DNA of 14,667 nucleotides from Gammaproteobacteria bacterium (GCA_029859085.1 JAOUDU010000013.1:1-14667), one strand, 5' to 3'. Numbered from the stretch's first letter, positions 7,546-14,062 are shown. Numbers and translations are program-made. The notes: a model not told the origin generated them from the sequence alone.

Positions 7546-7574
7546 ATTATTCACATTCGGTTATCCCTTGTCAA
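7546..7574 (-). promoter_or_regulatory. Sigma-70 promoter of rpsT
   Basis: On the reverse strand, a perfect TTGACA -35 (7569-7574) is separated by exactly 17 bp from AATAAT (7546-7551, 5/6 matches). The predicted transcript starts near 7539, giving a leader of about 33 nt that holds the GAGG ribosome site. The strength suits a ribosomal protein gene. Confidence 0.85.
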
Positions 7575-7691
7575 CCGGCAGGCCTTGCGCTGCCAGGGGC
7601 GCCTGCCGGGCCGGGAAGGCGGAATTCCCCCGCAGCAGCAGCTGTCTCGGGCCCGCAATCAGGGCTTAAGTCGGGCCGCCGGCTGGGATAC

Positions 7692-7707
7692 ACTAACGCC
7701 TATTAGT
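7692..7707. promoter_or_regulatory. Candidate TetR autoregulatory operator
   Basis: ACTAA (7692-7696) and TTAGT (7703-7707) form a 6-bp-spaced inverted repeat ending 5 bp before the tetR ATG. A possible TACACT -10 (7689-7694) overlaps its left arm. The position fits a TetR autorepression site. The arms are short, so this is tentative. Confidence 0.35.
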
Positions 7708-7712
7708 TATTA

Positions 7713-8393
7713 ATGCCTGAGCCAGATAACGTCACCACTGAACGAGCACCCGCGATGGGAATTCCTGCAGCAGAAAGTGACCAGCCCCCGACCACCGCCG
7801 AGCGCATCCTCGATGCGGCGGAGAACCTGTTCGCGGAGAAAGGGTATAGCGCCACCTCCCTGGGGGACGTTGCGGACCGTGTGGGCATTCGTTCGCCCAG
7901 CCTCTACAATCACTTCAGGAATAAGGAGGCCCTGTATGCAGCGGTGCTGGAGCGGCTGCTGCAGGACTTTTCCGCGCCACTGGAAGAGCTGGGCAAGGGC
8001 CCGGTAACCTACGACAGGGTATTCCTGTGGCTGGAGGCCATCGTGCGCCAGCACCACGCCAACCCGAACCTGGCGCGCCTGCTGCAGCACGCGGCCCTGT
8101 CGGGCGGGCCGCACACCAATGAGTTGATCGACCGCCTGTTCCGCCCCATGTTCCAGCCCGGTGCCCGGATCGAGGGGGATGATATCGCCCTGTTCAGGGA
8201 AACGGGCCTGCAGCCCTGGGCGGTGATGGCTTTCAACAACCTGGTGATGTCCTACGTCACGATGGCGCCCATGTACCGCGATCTGCTGGGGCAGGATCCG
8301 TTCAGCGAGTCCGCCCTGGACAATCAGCTCAATCTCATCAAAAGCCTGCTGCGGGCGGTTTTCGAGTACAGGGGCGATCCGCAGCCGGCATAA
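7713..8393 (+). CDS. TetR/AcrR-family transcriptional regulator
   Basis: This 226-residue protein has a standard N-terminal TetR DNA-binding domain: AERILDAAENLFAEKGYSATSLGDVADRVGIRSPSLYNHFRNKEALYAAVL (about 29-79), with the HTH at about 48-67. The remainder is an all-helical ligand-binding and dimerisation domain with no recognisable ligand signature. The first 25 residues are a poorly conserved, acidic and Pro-rich tail. The start is uncertain: ATG 7713 has no Shine-Dalgarno, and ATG 7755 (residue 15) is an alternative that would still keep the HTH. The phosphatase gene follows on the same strand after 37 bp, so the two are probably co-transcribed. The regulated targets are likely itself and that gene. 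Confidence 0.92.
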   Translation: MPEPDNVTTERAPAMGIPAAESDQPPTTAERILDAAENLFAEKGYSATSLGDVADRVGIRSPSLYNHFRNKEALYAAVLERLLQDFSAPLEELGKGPVTYDRVFLWLEAIVRQHHANPNLARLLQHAALSGGPHTNELIDRLFRPMFQPGARIEGDDIALFRETGLQPWAVMAFNNLVMSYVTMAPMYRDLLGQDPFSESALDNQLNLIKSLLRAVFEYRGDPQPA

Positions 8394-8430
8394 TGCCGCC
8401 TGGCACATTTACCAAGGTTGTACAGACAAT

Positions 8431-9423
8431 ATGTTGATTTCCGACGCAGTCCATATCTGGCGTGAGCCCGATGGCGATTACCACATCGAGTGGCAGGTGA
8501 CCGACCCTGGCACCGAGGTCACGGTGGAGCCCCTGTCCGTCGAGGGCGAACTGCAGCTCCACTATTTGCCGCGACCCGGTGCGCGGCTGGTGGGCCTGCC
8601 GCCCGCCCGCCGCCACTTTTTTCGCCTGCGCGACCAGTTCGGGACAGAAGTGGTGGCCACCGAGCGCCGGCTGGGTATGGACGGGGCGCCCAACTTCCGC
8701 GACTTTGGCGGCTATCGAACGACCGGGGGCCAACAGGTGAAGTGGGGCTTCCTGTTCCGCTCCGGCCAGCTGTCCGCGCTGAGCGAGCAGGATGTCAGTC
8801 TGCTGGCCAGCCTGGCGCTGGACCTGGTATTTGATTTTCGCCGGATGGAGGAGCAGGAGACAGACCTCAGCCGCCTGCCGCGGCAGCCGCGGCCGAAGGT
8901 GGTCAGCCTGCCGATCATCCCGGGAAGCAATTCGCGCTTTTTCGAGCAGGCGGACCAGCAGTCGGACAATCCGGGGGCCATGTTCGACTTCATGCTGGAG
9001 ATCAATCGCGATTTCGCCGGCCCCCAGGCCGCAACCTACAGGCGCATGTTCCGGGAAATCCTGGCGGCGCCGGATGCCCGCTTCCTGGTGCACTGCGCCG
9101 CGGGGAAGGACCGCACCGGCTTTGCCGCCGCCATCATCCTGCTGGCGCTGGGGGTCCCGCGGGACCTGGTGATGCGGGATTACCTGCTGACCTCGCGGTA
9201 CTACCTGCCGGAGCTGGAACTGGATCGGCTGCGCCGCAAATACCAGCTGGAGCACATGGTGGCGGACGCTATCCTGCCAATGCTGGAAGTACACGAGGAT
9301 TACCTCGCGATGGCCCTGCGCCATATCGAGCAGAACTACAGCTCACTGGAGGAGTATCTCGAACAGGCGCTGGGGCTGGGCCCGGCGGAGCTGGCGGAGT
9401 TGCGCTCGCGCTACCTCGAGTAA
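8431..9423 (+). CDS. PtpB-like tyrosine (or dual lipid/protein) phosphatase
   Basis: The 330-residue protein carries the CX5R phosphatase signature HCAAGKDRTG (221-230; nucleophile Cys222, Arg228), which is the PtpB/Y_phosphatase3-type P-loop with Lys-Asp after the glycine. Also visible are the conserved NFRDFGGY (88-95) and FDFRRMEE (134-141), both typical of that family. It hydrolyses phosphomonoesters through a cysteinyl-phosphate intermediate; PtpB homologues act on phosphotyrosine and some on phosphoinositides, so the substrate is open. An extra N-terminal region of about 80 residues looks like a small beta-rich domain. There is no signal peptide, so it is probably cytosolic. ATG 8431 is preceded by only a weak AAGG (8414-8417) 13 nt upstream. 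It follows tetR and converges with the exported four-Cys protein gene with a 39-bp gap. Confidence 0.9.
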   Translation: MLISDAVHIWREPDGDYHIEWQVTDPGTEVTVEPLSVEGELQLHYLPRPGARLVGLPPARRHFFRLRDQFGTEVVATERRLGMDGAPNFRDFGGYRTTGGQQVKWGFLFRSGQLSALSEQDVSLLASLALDLVFDFRRMEEQETDLSRLPRQPRPKVVSLPIIPGSNSRFFEQADQQSDNPGAMFDFMLEINRDFAGPQAATYRRMFREILAAPDARFLVHCAAGKDRTGFAAAIILLALGVPRDLVMRDYLLTSRYYLPELELDRLRRKYQLEHMVADAILPMLEVHEDYLAMALRHIEQNYSSLEEYLEQALGLGPAELAELRSRYLE

Positions 9424-9462
9424 CCGGGGCGGTGGGGGCGCAGGGTGCCGGCGGGCTGTGGC

Positions 9463-9735
9463 TCAGGCATCCATGCAGGCCATTTTCGCCGCGCTGATCT
9501 GCTGCTTCTCGCAGCTGCCGCCACCGGCCTTGCCGACGCACCACTTGCGGTGACCGTCCCAGGCGGTCAGCGGCACGGTCCTGCCGTCGTTGCACTTCAC
9601 GGTGTACTGGGAGTAGGGCTTGCCATCGGCGGTCTCGGCGTGGGTCTGGAACACGATACTGGTGGGCCTGGCGGCCTGGCTGCCGGTAGCGACCAGGAGC
9701 AGGGCTATCGCGACTATCCTTGGCGCGGCGTTCAT
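9463..9735 (-). CDS. Small exported protein with four cysteines, unknown function
   Basis: This 90-residue protein has an N-terminal signal peptide: a short start MNAAPR, a hydrophobic core IVAIALLLVA, and a likely signal peptidase I site after GSQA (residue 21), so the mature form of about 69 residues should be periplasmic or secreted. Four cysteines (48, 66, 75, 87) in the mature part could form two disulfides; the segments KCNDGRTVPLTAWDG and KWCVGK are notable. I do not recognise a named family. The start is ATG 9735, with GAGGAA (9742-9747) 6 nt upstream, a strong ribosome site. The gene is monocistronic and preceded by an unusually AT-rich control region with an operator-like palindrome. 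Confidence 0.8.
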   Translation of the reverse strand: MNAAPRIVAIALLLVATGSQAARPTSIVFQTHAETADGKPYSQYTVKCNDGRTVPLTAWDGHRKWCVGKAGGGSCEKQQISAAKMACMDA

Positions 9736-9800
9736 CGGGTATTCCTCGGGCAGTTACAGGTGTGGCGCGCGGCGACAGCCGGCGACACTCGCACTATCTT

Positions 9801-9823
9801 ACTGTTATACGCAGCAAAACAGT
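9801..9823. repeat. Inverted repeat ACTGTT-N11-AACAGT
   Basis: Perfect 6-bp arms at 9801-9806 and 9818-9823 lie in the AT-rich leader/control region upstream of the exported four-Cys protein. The 11-bp spacer puts the half-sites about 1.6 helical turns apart. It could be a regulator site or an RNA hairpin in the 5' leader. It is not a LexA box, because the spacing differs. Confidence 0.35.
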
Positions 9824-9827
9824 TACG

Positions 9828-9861
9828 GATTTGTACCTATTTGGGAAGATTTGTAACAAAT
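9828..9861 (-). promoter_or_regulatory. Candidate promoter with overlapping operator palindrome and half-site
   Basis: On the reverse strand, TTGTTA (9854-9859) and TACAAA (9830-9835) form a weak -35/-10 pair with an 18-bp spacer. A perfect palindrome ATTTGT-A-ACAAAT (9849-9861) covers the -35, and a repeat of its left part, GATTTGTA (9828-9835; other copy 9848-9855, exactly 20 bp away), covers the -10. Such a site-and-a-half arrangement would suit a repressor of the exported protein gene. The match to consensus is weak, so this is a prediction. Confidence 0.4.
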
Positions 9862-9938
9862 GCGAAACAGCGTGGAGCCGAATGGCGTATCTATCTGATA
9901 TTCAAGGATATTTTTATCTGGAGAAGTGCCGGGCGGTG

Positions 9939-9959
9939 CGGCCCGGTCGCGCCGGGCCG
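9939..9959 (-). terminator. GC-rich hairpin downstream of small membrane protein gene
   Basis: CGGCCCGG (9939-9946) and CCGGGCCG (9952-9959) make an 8-bp GC stem with a 5-nt loop, 10 bp past the stop codon of the small membrane protein gene. No U-run follows directly in that direction, so it may be a weak or factor-assisted terminator, or just a 3'-end-stabilising structure. Confidence 0.4.
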
Positions 9960-9969
9960 GCCAGTCGGG

Positions 9970-10197
9970 TCAGCCCACCGCGAACCAGATCAGAATCCAG
10001 CCCACAGCCGCCAGCAGCAGCGCCTGCCCGGCCTTGTCGAGCCTGGCCAGTGAGTACAGGTAGGAGAGGGGTGGCAGCAGCAAGGTACACAGGCCCCAGG
10101 CGTAATCTTCCTTCCACGATTCGATGAGCAGCAGGACCCAGCTGATCAGCAGGGCCGCCGCGCCAAACATCAGCAGTGAGGCGTGTGTGGCTTCCAT
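9970..10197 (-). CDS. Small three-helix inner-membrane protein, unknown function
   Basis: The 75-residue product is almost wholly hydrophobic, with three predicted membrane helices at about 5-25, 32-51 and 57-74, joined by short charged loops (ESWKED and RLDKAG). I do not recognise a family. The start is ATG 10197, because GGAGG (10202-10206) sits 4 nt upstream; the in-frame ATG at 10227 would add ten polar residues and has no ribosome site. It is transcribed divergently from the acyltransferase gene, with 116 bp between the start codons. The strong ribosome site and the clean helix pattern make a real gene likely despite the size. Confidence 0.72.
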   Translation of the reverse strand: MEATHASLLMFGAAALLISWVLLLIESWKEDYAWGLCTLLLPPLSYLYSLARLDKAGQALLLAAVGWILIWFAVG

Positions 10198-10313
10198 GTT
10201 TCCTCCGGTGCGGTATTGGTGGGACAAGCCGCTGCAGATTAGCAGAAACCCCTGCTGGCGTCAGTGCCCGGCCCGGCAATTGTCGGGCGCCCGAATTGGA
10301 GTGGGGGCCGCGG

Positions 10314-11534
10314 ATGACTACCGGGTGGAATTTGGGTATCGTGAGCCGCTTTCCAGTTGAGGATGATTACTTGGACGATCCTTTTGCCGATATCCGGCCC
10401 TACCGCGACGAGGAAGTGGCGGGGGTGTTGGCGCGATTGCTCGACGACGGGGAGTTGCTCGACACCATGGCGGCCTTCCGGCTCGGTATGCTGGCCCGCC
10501 TGGCGCCGGGGCTGGCCAGGCTGCTGGTGCGCTGGGCCCTGGCCCGCGAGGTGCGGGGCGCGACCGATGTCGAGGCGGTGCAGGCGGTTATCAAGCGTTA
10601 CATGGATCGTATGATCGAGGACAGCACCGGCGGGTTCAGTGTCTCCGGCCTGGAGCAGCTGGACCCGGTGCGGCCCTACCTCTACATGAGCAATCACCGG
10701 GATATTGCGATGGACCCGGCCTTTATCAATTATGCGTTGCACCGGTCGAGCTACGAGACCGTGCGCATCGCCATCGGCGACAACCTGCTCACCAAGCCCT
10801 GGGTGTCGGACCTGATGCGGCTGAACAAGAGCTTTATCGTCAGGCGCTCGGTCAGCGGCCCGCGGGAATTGCTGGCGGCATCGAAGAACCTGGCCAACTA
10901 TATCCAGCACTCGCTGCTGCAGGAGCGGCACCCCGTATGGATTGCCCAGCGGGAGGGGCGGGCCAAGGATGGTATCGATCGCACCGAGCCCGTCATCATC
11001 AAGATGCTGGCCATGAGCCGCGACAAGAGCAGCCAGGATTTTTCCGCGCATATCGAGGGCCTGGGTATCGTGCCCGTTGCTATCTCCTATGAGCTCGATC
11101 CCTGCGATGCCCTCAAGGCCAACGAGTTGTACCAGCGCGCCAGCCAGGGTGCCTACCATAAAGGTGAGCAGGAGGACGTGGCGTCCATCGGCCGCGGTAT
11201 CGCCGGTGACAAGGGACGGGTCCACGTCTCCTTCGGCACGCCCCTGGGTGCGGGCTTCGCCACCCCGGAGGCGGTGGCGGTCGAGGTCGACCGCCAGGTC
11301 ATCTCCGGTTACTGCCTGCACCCCACCAATATTTTCGCCTGGCAGATGCTCAACCCGGGCGCCCCCGCCCTGCCCGATACGCTCACCGCGGAACCCGGCG
11401 ACTGCAGCCGCGAACAGTTCGAGCAGCGGATCGCCGCGATGCCCGAGCCCCACCGCCCCTACGCGCTGGCAATCTACGCCAACGCGGTGGTGAGCAAGCT
11501 GGCGCTGCGCGCCGGCTCACCAGCCCCTTGCTGA
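10314..11534 (+). CDS. PlsC-like glycerolipid acyltransferase
   Basis: This 406-residue protein has the ordered blocks of the LPLAT/PlsC superfamily, which transfers acyl groups from acyl-ACP or acyl-CoA to glycerol-phosphate or lysophospholipids. Block I is SNHRDIAMDP (126-135), block II LNKSFIVRRSV (170-180), block III QREGRAKDG (212-220), and block IV VPVAISYE (253-260). The His128-to-Asp134 spacing is HX5D instead of the usual HX4D, although Asp130 is also near. The N-terminal 110 residues are helical and unlike classic PlsC; there is no clear signal or membrane helix. The start is ATG 10314; the longer frame lacks support, and no strong Shine-Dalgarno is present (GGAG at 10298-10301 is 12 nt away). 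Its end overlaps dinG by 7 bp. The acceptor substrate is unknown. Confidence 0.85.
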   Translation: MTTGWNLGIVSRFPVEDDYLDDPFADIRPYRDEEVAGVLARLLDDGELLDTMAAFRLGMLARLAPGLARLLVRWALAREVRGATDVEAVQAVIKRYMDRMIEDSTGGFSVSGLEQLDPVRPYLYMSNHRDIAMDPAFINYALHRSSYETVRIAIGDNLLTKPWVSDLMRLNKSFIVRRSVSGPRELLAASKNLANYIQHSLLQERHPVWIAQREGRAKDGIDRTEPVIIKMLAMSRDKSSQDFSAHIEGLGIVPVAISYELDPCDALKANELYQRASQGAYHKGEQEDVASIGRGIAGDKGRVHVSFGTPLGAGFATPEAVAVEVDRQVISGYCLHPTNIFAWQMLNPGAPALPDTLTAEPGDCSREQFEQRIAAMPEPHRPYALAIYANAVVSKLALRAGSPAPC

Positions 11535-13660
11535 GCGAAGAGCTCAAGAGCGCCATCCGCGAGGCCTACAGCGCCATCATAGAGGGCAAGTCGCTGACCC
11601 CGCGCTGGGGCCAGCGCCAGATGATCGCCGAAATCGCCAACACCCTGGCCCGCATTCCGGGGCCGGGGGAGGCCGCCTCCGGGCTGCCCGCGGTGTGCGT
11701 GATCGAAGCCGGCACCGGTACCGGCAAGACCATCGCCTATGCCGTGGCGGCGATCCCTGTCGCCCGGGCGCTGAACAAGCGGCTGGTGGTGGCGACGGCG
11801 ACCATCGCGCTGCAGGAGCAGTTCGTCAACAAGGACCTGCCCGACATCCGGCGCCACAGCGGGCTGGACTTCAGCTTCACCCTGGCCAAGGGCCGGCGGC
11901 GCTACGTGTGCCTGTCGAAACTGGATCGCGTGTTCGGCCAGGGCCAGGGCGCGGACAGCCTGCTGCCGCTGTACCCCGACGATGTCGGCCAGCCGGTCAC
12001 CGCCGAGGCGCTGCCGGTGTACACCGCCATGGTGGACGCCCTGGGGCGCGGCCAGTGGGACGGCGACCGGGACAACTGGCCCGAGACCATCGCCGAGGAG
12101 GTCTGGTACGGCGTCACCACCGACCATAGCCAGTGCAGCGGCCGGCGCTGCCCCAATATCGCCCAGTGCAGCTTCTTCCGGGCCCGGGACGAGTTGCAAA
12201 GCGCGGATATCATCGTCACCAACCACGACCTGGCCCTGTCGGACCTCGCGCTGGGGGGCGGCGCCATCCTCTCCGCCCCCGAGGACAGCATCTACGTGTT
12301 CGACGAGGGCCACCACCTGCCGGACAAGGCCCTGTCCCACTTCGCCAGCTTCTGCCGCCTGCACACCACCGTGCAGTGGTTGCAGGAGAGCCGCAAGCTG
12401 CTCGCCCAGGCGGCCCCGGCCCTGGCGGGCCTGGACGCCCTGCAGCGGCCGTTGCAGCGCCTGCCCGGTATGATGGACGAGGCCGCCGCCAGCCTGCAGG
12501 TGGCGGAGCAGGCAGTGGCGGCGCTGTTCGAGGACCTGGTGCCCGACGAGCGCCGGGATGACCAGCAGCTGCGCCTCGAGCACGGCCTGGTGCCCCCCGG
12601 CCTGATACCGATTGCGACGACCCTGGCCGGCCAGTTCCAGCAGATGGCCCAGGACCTGGCGCGGATGGAAGCGCTGCTGGAGGAGGCCCTGGAGGACGAG
12701 TTCGCCCCCCTGGACAAGTCCATCATCGAGACCTGGCATATCAACCTGGGCGGCCTGCTGGGGCGGGCCGAAGGCGCCCTGGGACTGTGGCAGGAATACG
12801 CAGTGACCGGGGAGGGCGAAGTGCCCCCCAAGGCGCGCTGGATCACCCTGCTCAACAGCAACGGCCAGTTCGGTTTCGACCTGCGCTGCAGCCCGATCCT
12901 GGCGGCGGATATCCTGCAGGAATACCTCTGGTCCCGGGCCGCCGGGGTGATCGTCACCTCCGCCACCATGACCGCCCTCAATTCCTTCGAGCGCTTTATT
13001 TTGCATTCCGGGGCGCCGCGGGAGGCGAACTACAAGATCGTGGCCAGCCCCTTCAATTACGCCAACGCGGTGTTCTGCGTGCCGCATATGGAGTGCGACC
13101 CGGGCGATGCCCAGGCCCACACCCGGGCGCTGATCGACCAGCTGCCCCGGCTGCTCGACACCCGCGAGGGCAGCCTGGTGCTGTTCTCATCCCGGCGCCA
13201 GATGCTCGAGGTGTTCCAGGGCATCGATGGCGCTGTCCGCGAGCTGGTCCTGATGCAGGGCGACTACAGCAAGCAGGAAATCCTGCGGCGCCACAGGGAC
13301 GCCATCGACGCCGGCGGCGGCAGCGTGATTTTCGGCCTGGCCAGTTTCGCCGAGGGGGTGGACCTGCCCGGGGACTACTGTCGCCACGTGGTGATCGCCA
13401 AGATTCCCTTCGCCGTGCCCGACAGCCCGCTGGAAGCGGCTTTGGCGGAGTGGGTGGAGGCCCAGGGGCGCAACGCGTTCATGGAGATCAGTGTGCCCGA
13501 TGCGGCCCTGCGGCTGGTGCAGGCCAGCGGCCGCCTGCTGCGCACGGAGCAGGATACCGGCCGGGTCACCCTGATGGACCGCCGTATCCTGACCCGGCGC
13601 TATGGCCGGGCGATACTCGATTCGCTGCCGCCGTTCCGGCGCGAGCTGGCCGCAAGCTGA
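11528..13660 (+). CDS. dinG: DinG-family ATP-dependent DNA helicase (Fe-S, XPD-like)
   Basis: DinG is a 5'-3' superfamily 2 helicase that unwinds D-loops, R-loops and forked DNA and supports repair at stalled replication. The 710-residue length matches E. coli DinG (716). Visible motifs are QRQMI near the N-terminus, Walker A AGTGTGKT (61-68), ATATIALQEQ (90-99), DEGHH (259-263), a VTSAT motif, FASFAEG-like GLASFAEGVDL, and QASGRLLRTEQD (motif VI). The Fe-S cluster cysteines Cys128 (RRYVC), Cys203, Cys208 and Cys214 are all present. The start is TTG 11528 within the upstream acyltransferase stop region; no Shine-Dalgarno is seen, so translation probably depends on coupling. No in-frame ATG or GTG lies just upstream, and the next Met (residue 32) would cut the conserved N-terminus. 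No LexA box is seen ahead of the operon. Confidence 0.95.
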   Translation: MLSEELKSAIREAYSAIIEGKSLTPRWGQRQMIAEIANTLARIPGPGEAASGLPAVCVIEAGTGTGKTIAYAVAAIPVARALNKRLVVATATIALQEQFVNKDLPDIRRHSGLDFSFTLAKGRRRYVCLSKLDRVFGQGQGADSLLPLYPDDVGQPVTAEALPVYTAMVDALGRGQWDGDRDNWPETIAEEVWYGVTTDHSQCSGRRCPNIAQCSFFRARDELQSADIIVTNHDLALSDLALGGGAILSAPEDSIYVFDEGHHLPDKALSHFASFCRLHTTVQWLQESRKLLAQAAPALAGLDALQRPLQRLPGMMDEAAASLQVAEQAVAALFEDLVPDERRDDQQLRLEHGLVPPGLIPIATTLAGQFQQMAQDLARMEALLEEALEDEFAPLDKSIIETWHINLGGLLGRAEGALGLWQEYAVTGEGEVPPKARWITLLNSNGQFGFDLRCSPILAADILQEYLWSRAAGVIVTSATMTALNSFERFILHSGAPREANYKIVASPFNYANAVFCVPHMECDPGDAQAHTRALIDQLPRLLDTREGSLVLFSSRRQMLEVFQGIDGAVRELVLMQGDYSKQEILRRHRDAIDAGGGSVIFGLASFAEGVDLPGDYCRHVVIAKIPFAVPDSPLEAALAEWVEAQGRNAFMEISVPDAALRLVQASGRLLRTEQDTGRVTLMDRRILTRRYGRAILDSLPPFRRELAAS

Positions 13661-14031
13661 TGGCTACCCAGGGACGGAATCCCGGGGCTGGCGGCGACCT
13701 GGATACCGGGATCGCCGAGCTGCTGATCGACATCGAGGCCGAGCTGCGCCAGCTGGGGCTGTGGGACAAAGTGCCGCCACCGCCCGAGGCGCTGGCCTCG
13801 GAACAGCCCTTCAGCATCGACACGCTGACCCTGCCCCAGTGGCTCCAGTTCATTTTCCTGCCCACCCTCTACCGTTTGCTGGACGAGGGACAGCCGCTGC
13901 CCGGGCGCTGCGGGATCGCGCCGATGGCCCAGGAGTATTTCCGGGGAATGGGGCTCGCCAGTGCCGCCCTGGAGGAGGCGCTGCTGCAGATGGACCGGAT
14001 GCTGTCGGGGGAGGACAGCGACGGGCAGTAA
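13660..14031 (+). CDS. YqcC-family protein (DUF446)
   Basis: This 123-residue protein matches the YqcC/DUF446 family, small helical proteins (about 105-110 residues in E. coli) of unknown function. Characteristic parts are LLIDIEAELRQLGLWD, the PFSIDTLTLPQWLQFIFLP core and LPGRCGIAPMAQEYFRG. About 14 extra residues (MATQGRNPGAGGD) precede the conserved region. The start ATG (13660-13662) overlaps the dinG stop TGA by one base (TGATG), the hallmark of translational coupling, so it is the third gene of the acyltransferase-dinG operon. Its stop codon lies inside a perfect inverted repeat. No catalytic motif is apparent. Confidence 0.88.
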   Translation: MATQGRNPGAGGDLDTGIAELLIDIEAELRQLGLWDKVPPPPEALASEQPFSIDTLTLPQWLQFIFLPTLYRLLDEGQPLPGRCGIAPMAQEYFRGMGLASAALEEALLQMDRMLSGEDSDGQ

Positions 14032-14039
14032 ACTGCCCG
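14022..14039. terminator. Inverted repeat over the yqcC-like stop codon, possible convergent terminator
   Basis: CGGGCAGT (14022-14029) and ACTGCCCG (14032-14039) are perfect 8-bp arms with a 2-nt centre; the TAA stop (14029-14031) sits at the apex. It ends 23 bp from the fadA stop, so both convergent transcripts could use it. There is no U-run on either side, so intrinsic termination is uncertain. Confidence 0.42.
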
Positions 14040-14062
14040 CCGCCGTTGTCGCATCGGAGCGG

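Larger units (their letters stand above)
9736..9969. other. 234-bp intergenic control region
   Basis: No credible gene is seen between the two reverse-strand small genes; the frames that cross it have no Shine-Dalgarno site or family features. The middle (about 9790-9920) is strikingly AT-rich for this window and carries the two inverted repeats listed separately. The left end is the leader of the exported protein gene; the right end has a GC hairpin downstream of the membrane protein gene. Confidence 0.6.

Noticed and set aside
8338..9324. 328-codon reverse open frame opposite the phosphatase gene
   Set aside because: An antisense shadow; the forward strand has the intact CX5R signature.
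9445..10127. Forward open frames across the AT-rich spacer
   Set aside because: They have low-complexity or random composition, no ribosome site, and cross reverse-strand genes with strong ribosome sites.
10176..10313. N-terminal extension of the acyltransferase
   Set aside because: It has Cys/Arg/Pro-rich composition without homology and overlaps the small membrane protein gene start.
10198..10313. LexA box for dinG operon control
   Set aside because: Only CTG-N8-CAG-like combinations are seen; the required CTG-N10-CAG spacing with CTGT/ACAG ends is absent.
10239..11453. 404-codon reverse-strand open frame opposite the acyltransferase
   Set aside because: An antisense shadow; the forward strand carries ordered acyltransferase blocks.
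11474..13120. 548-codon reverse-strand open frame opposite dinG
   Set aside because: It is a codon-bias shadow of dinG, rich in Gly/Gln/Val/Arg, with no motif and no ribosome site.
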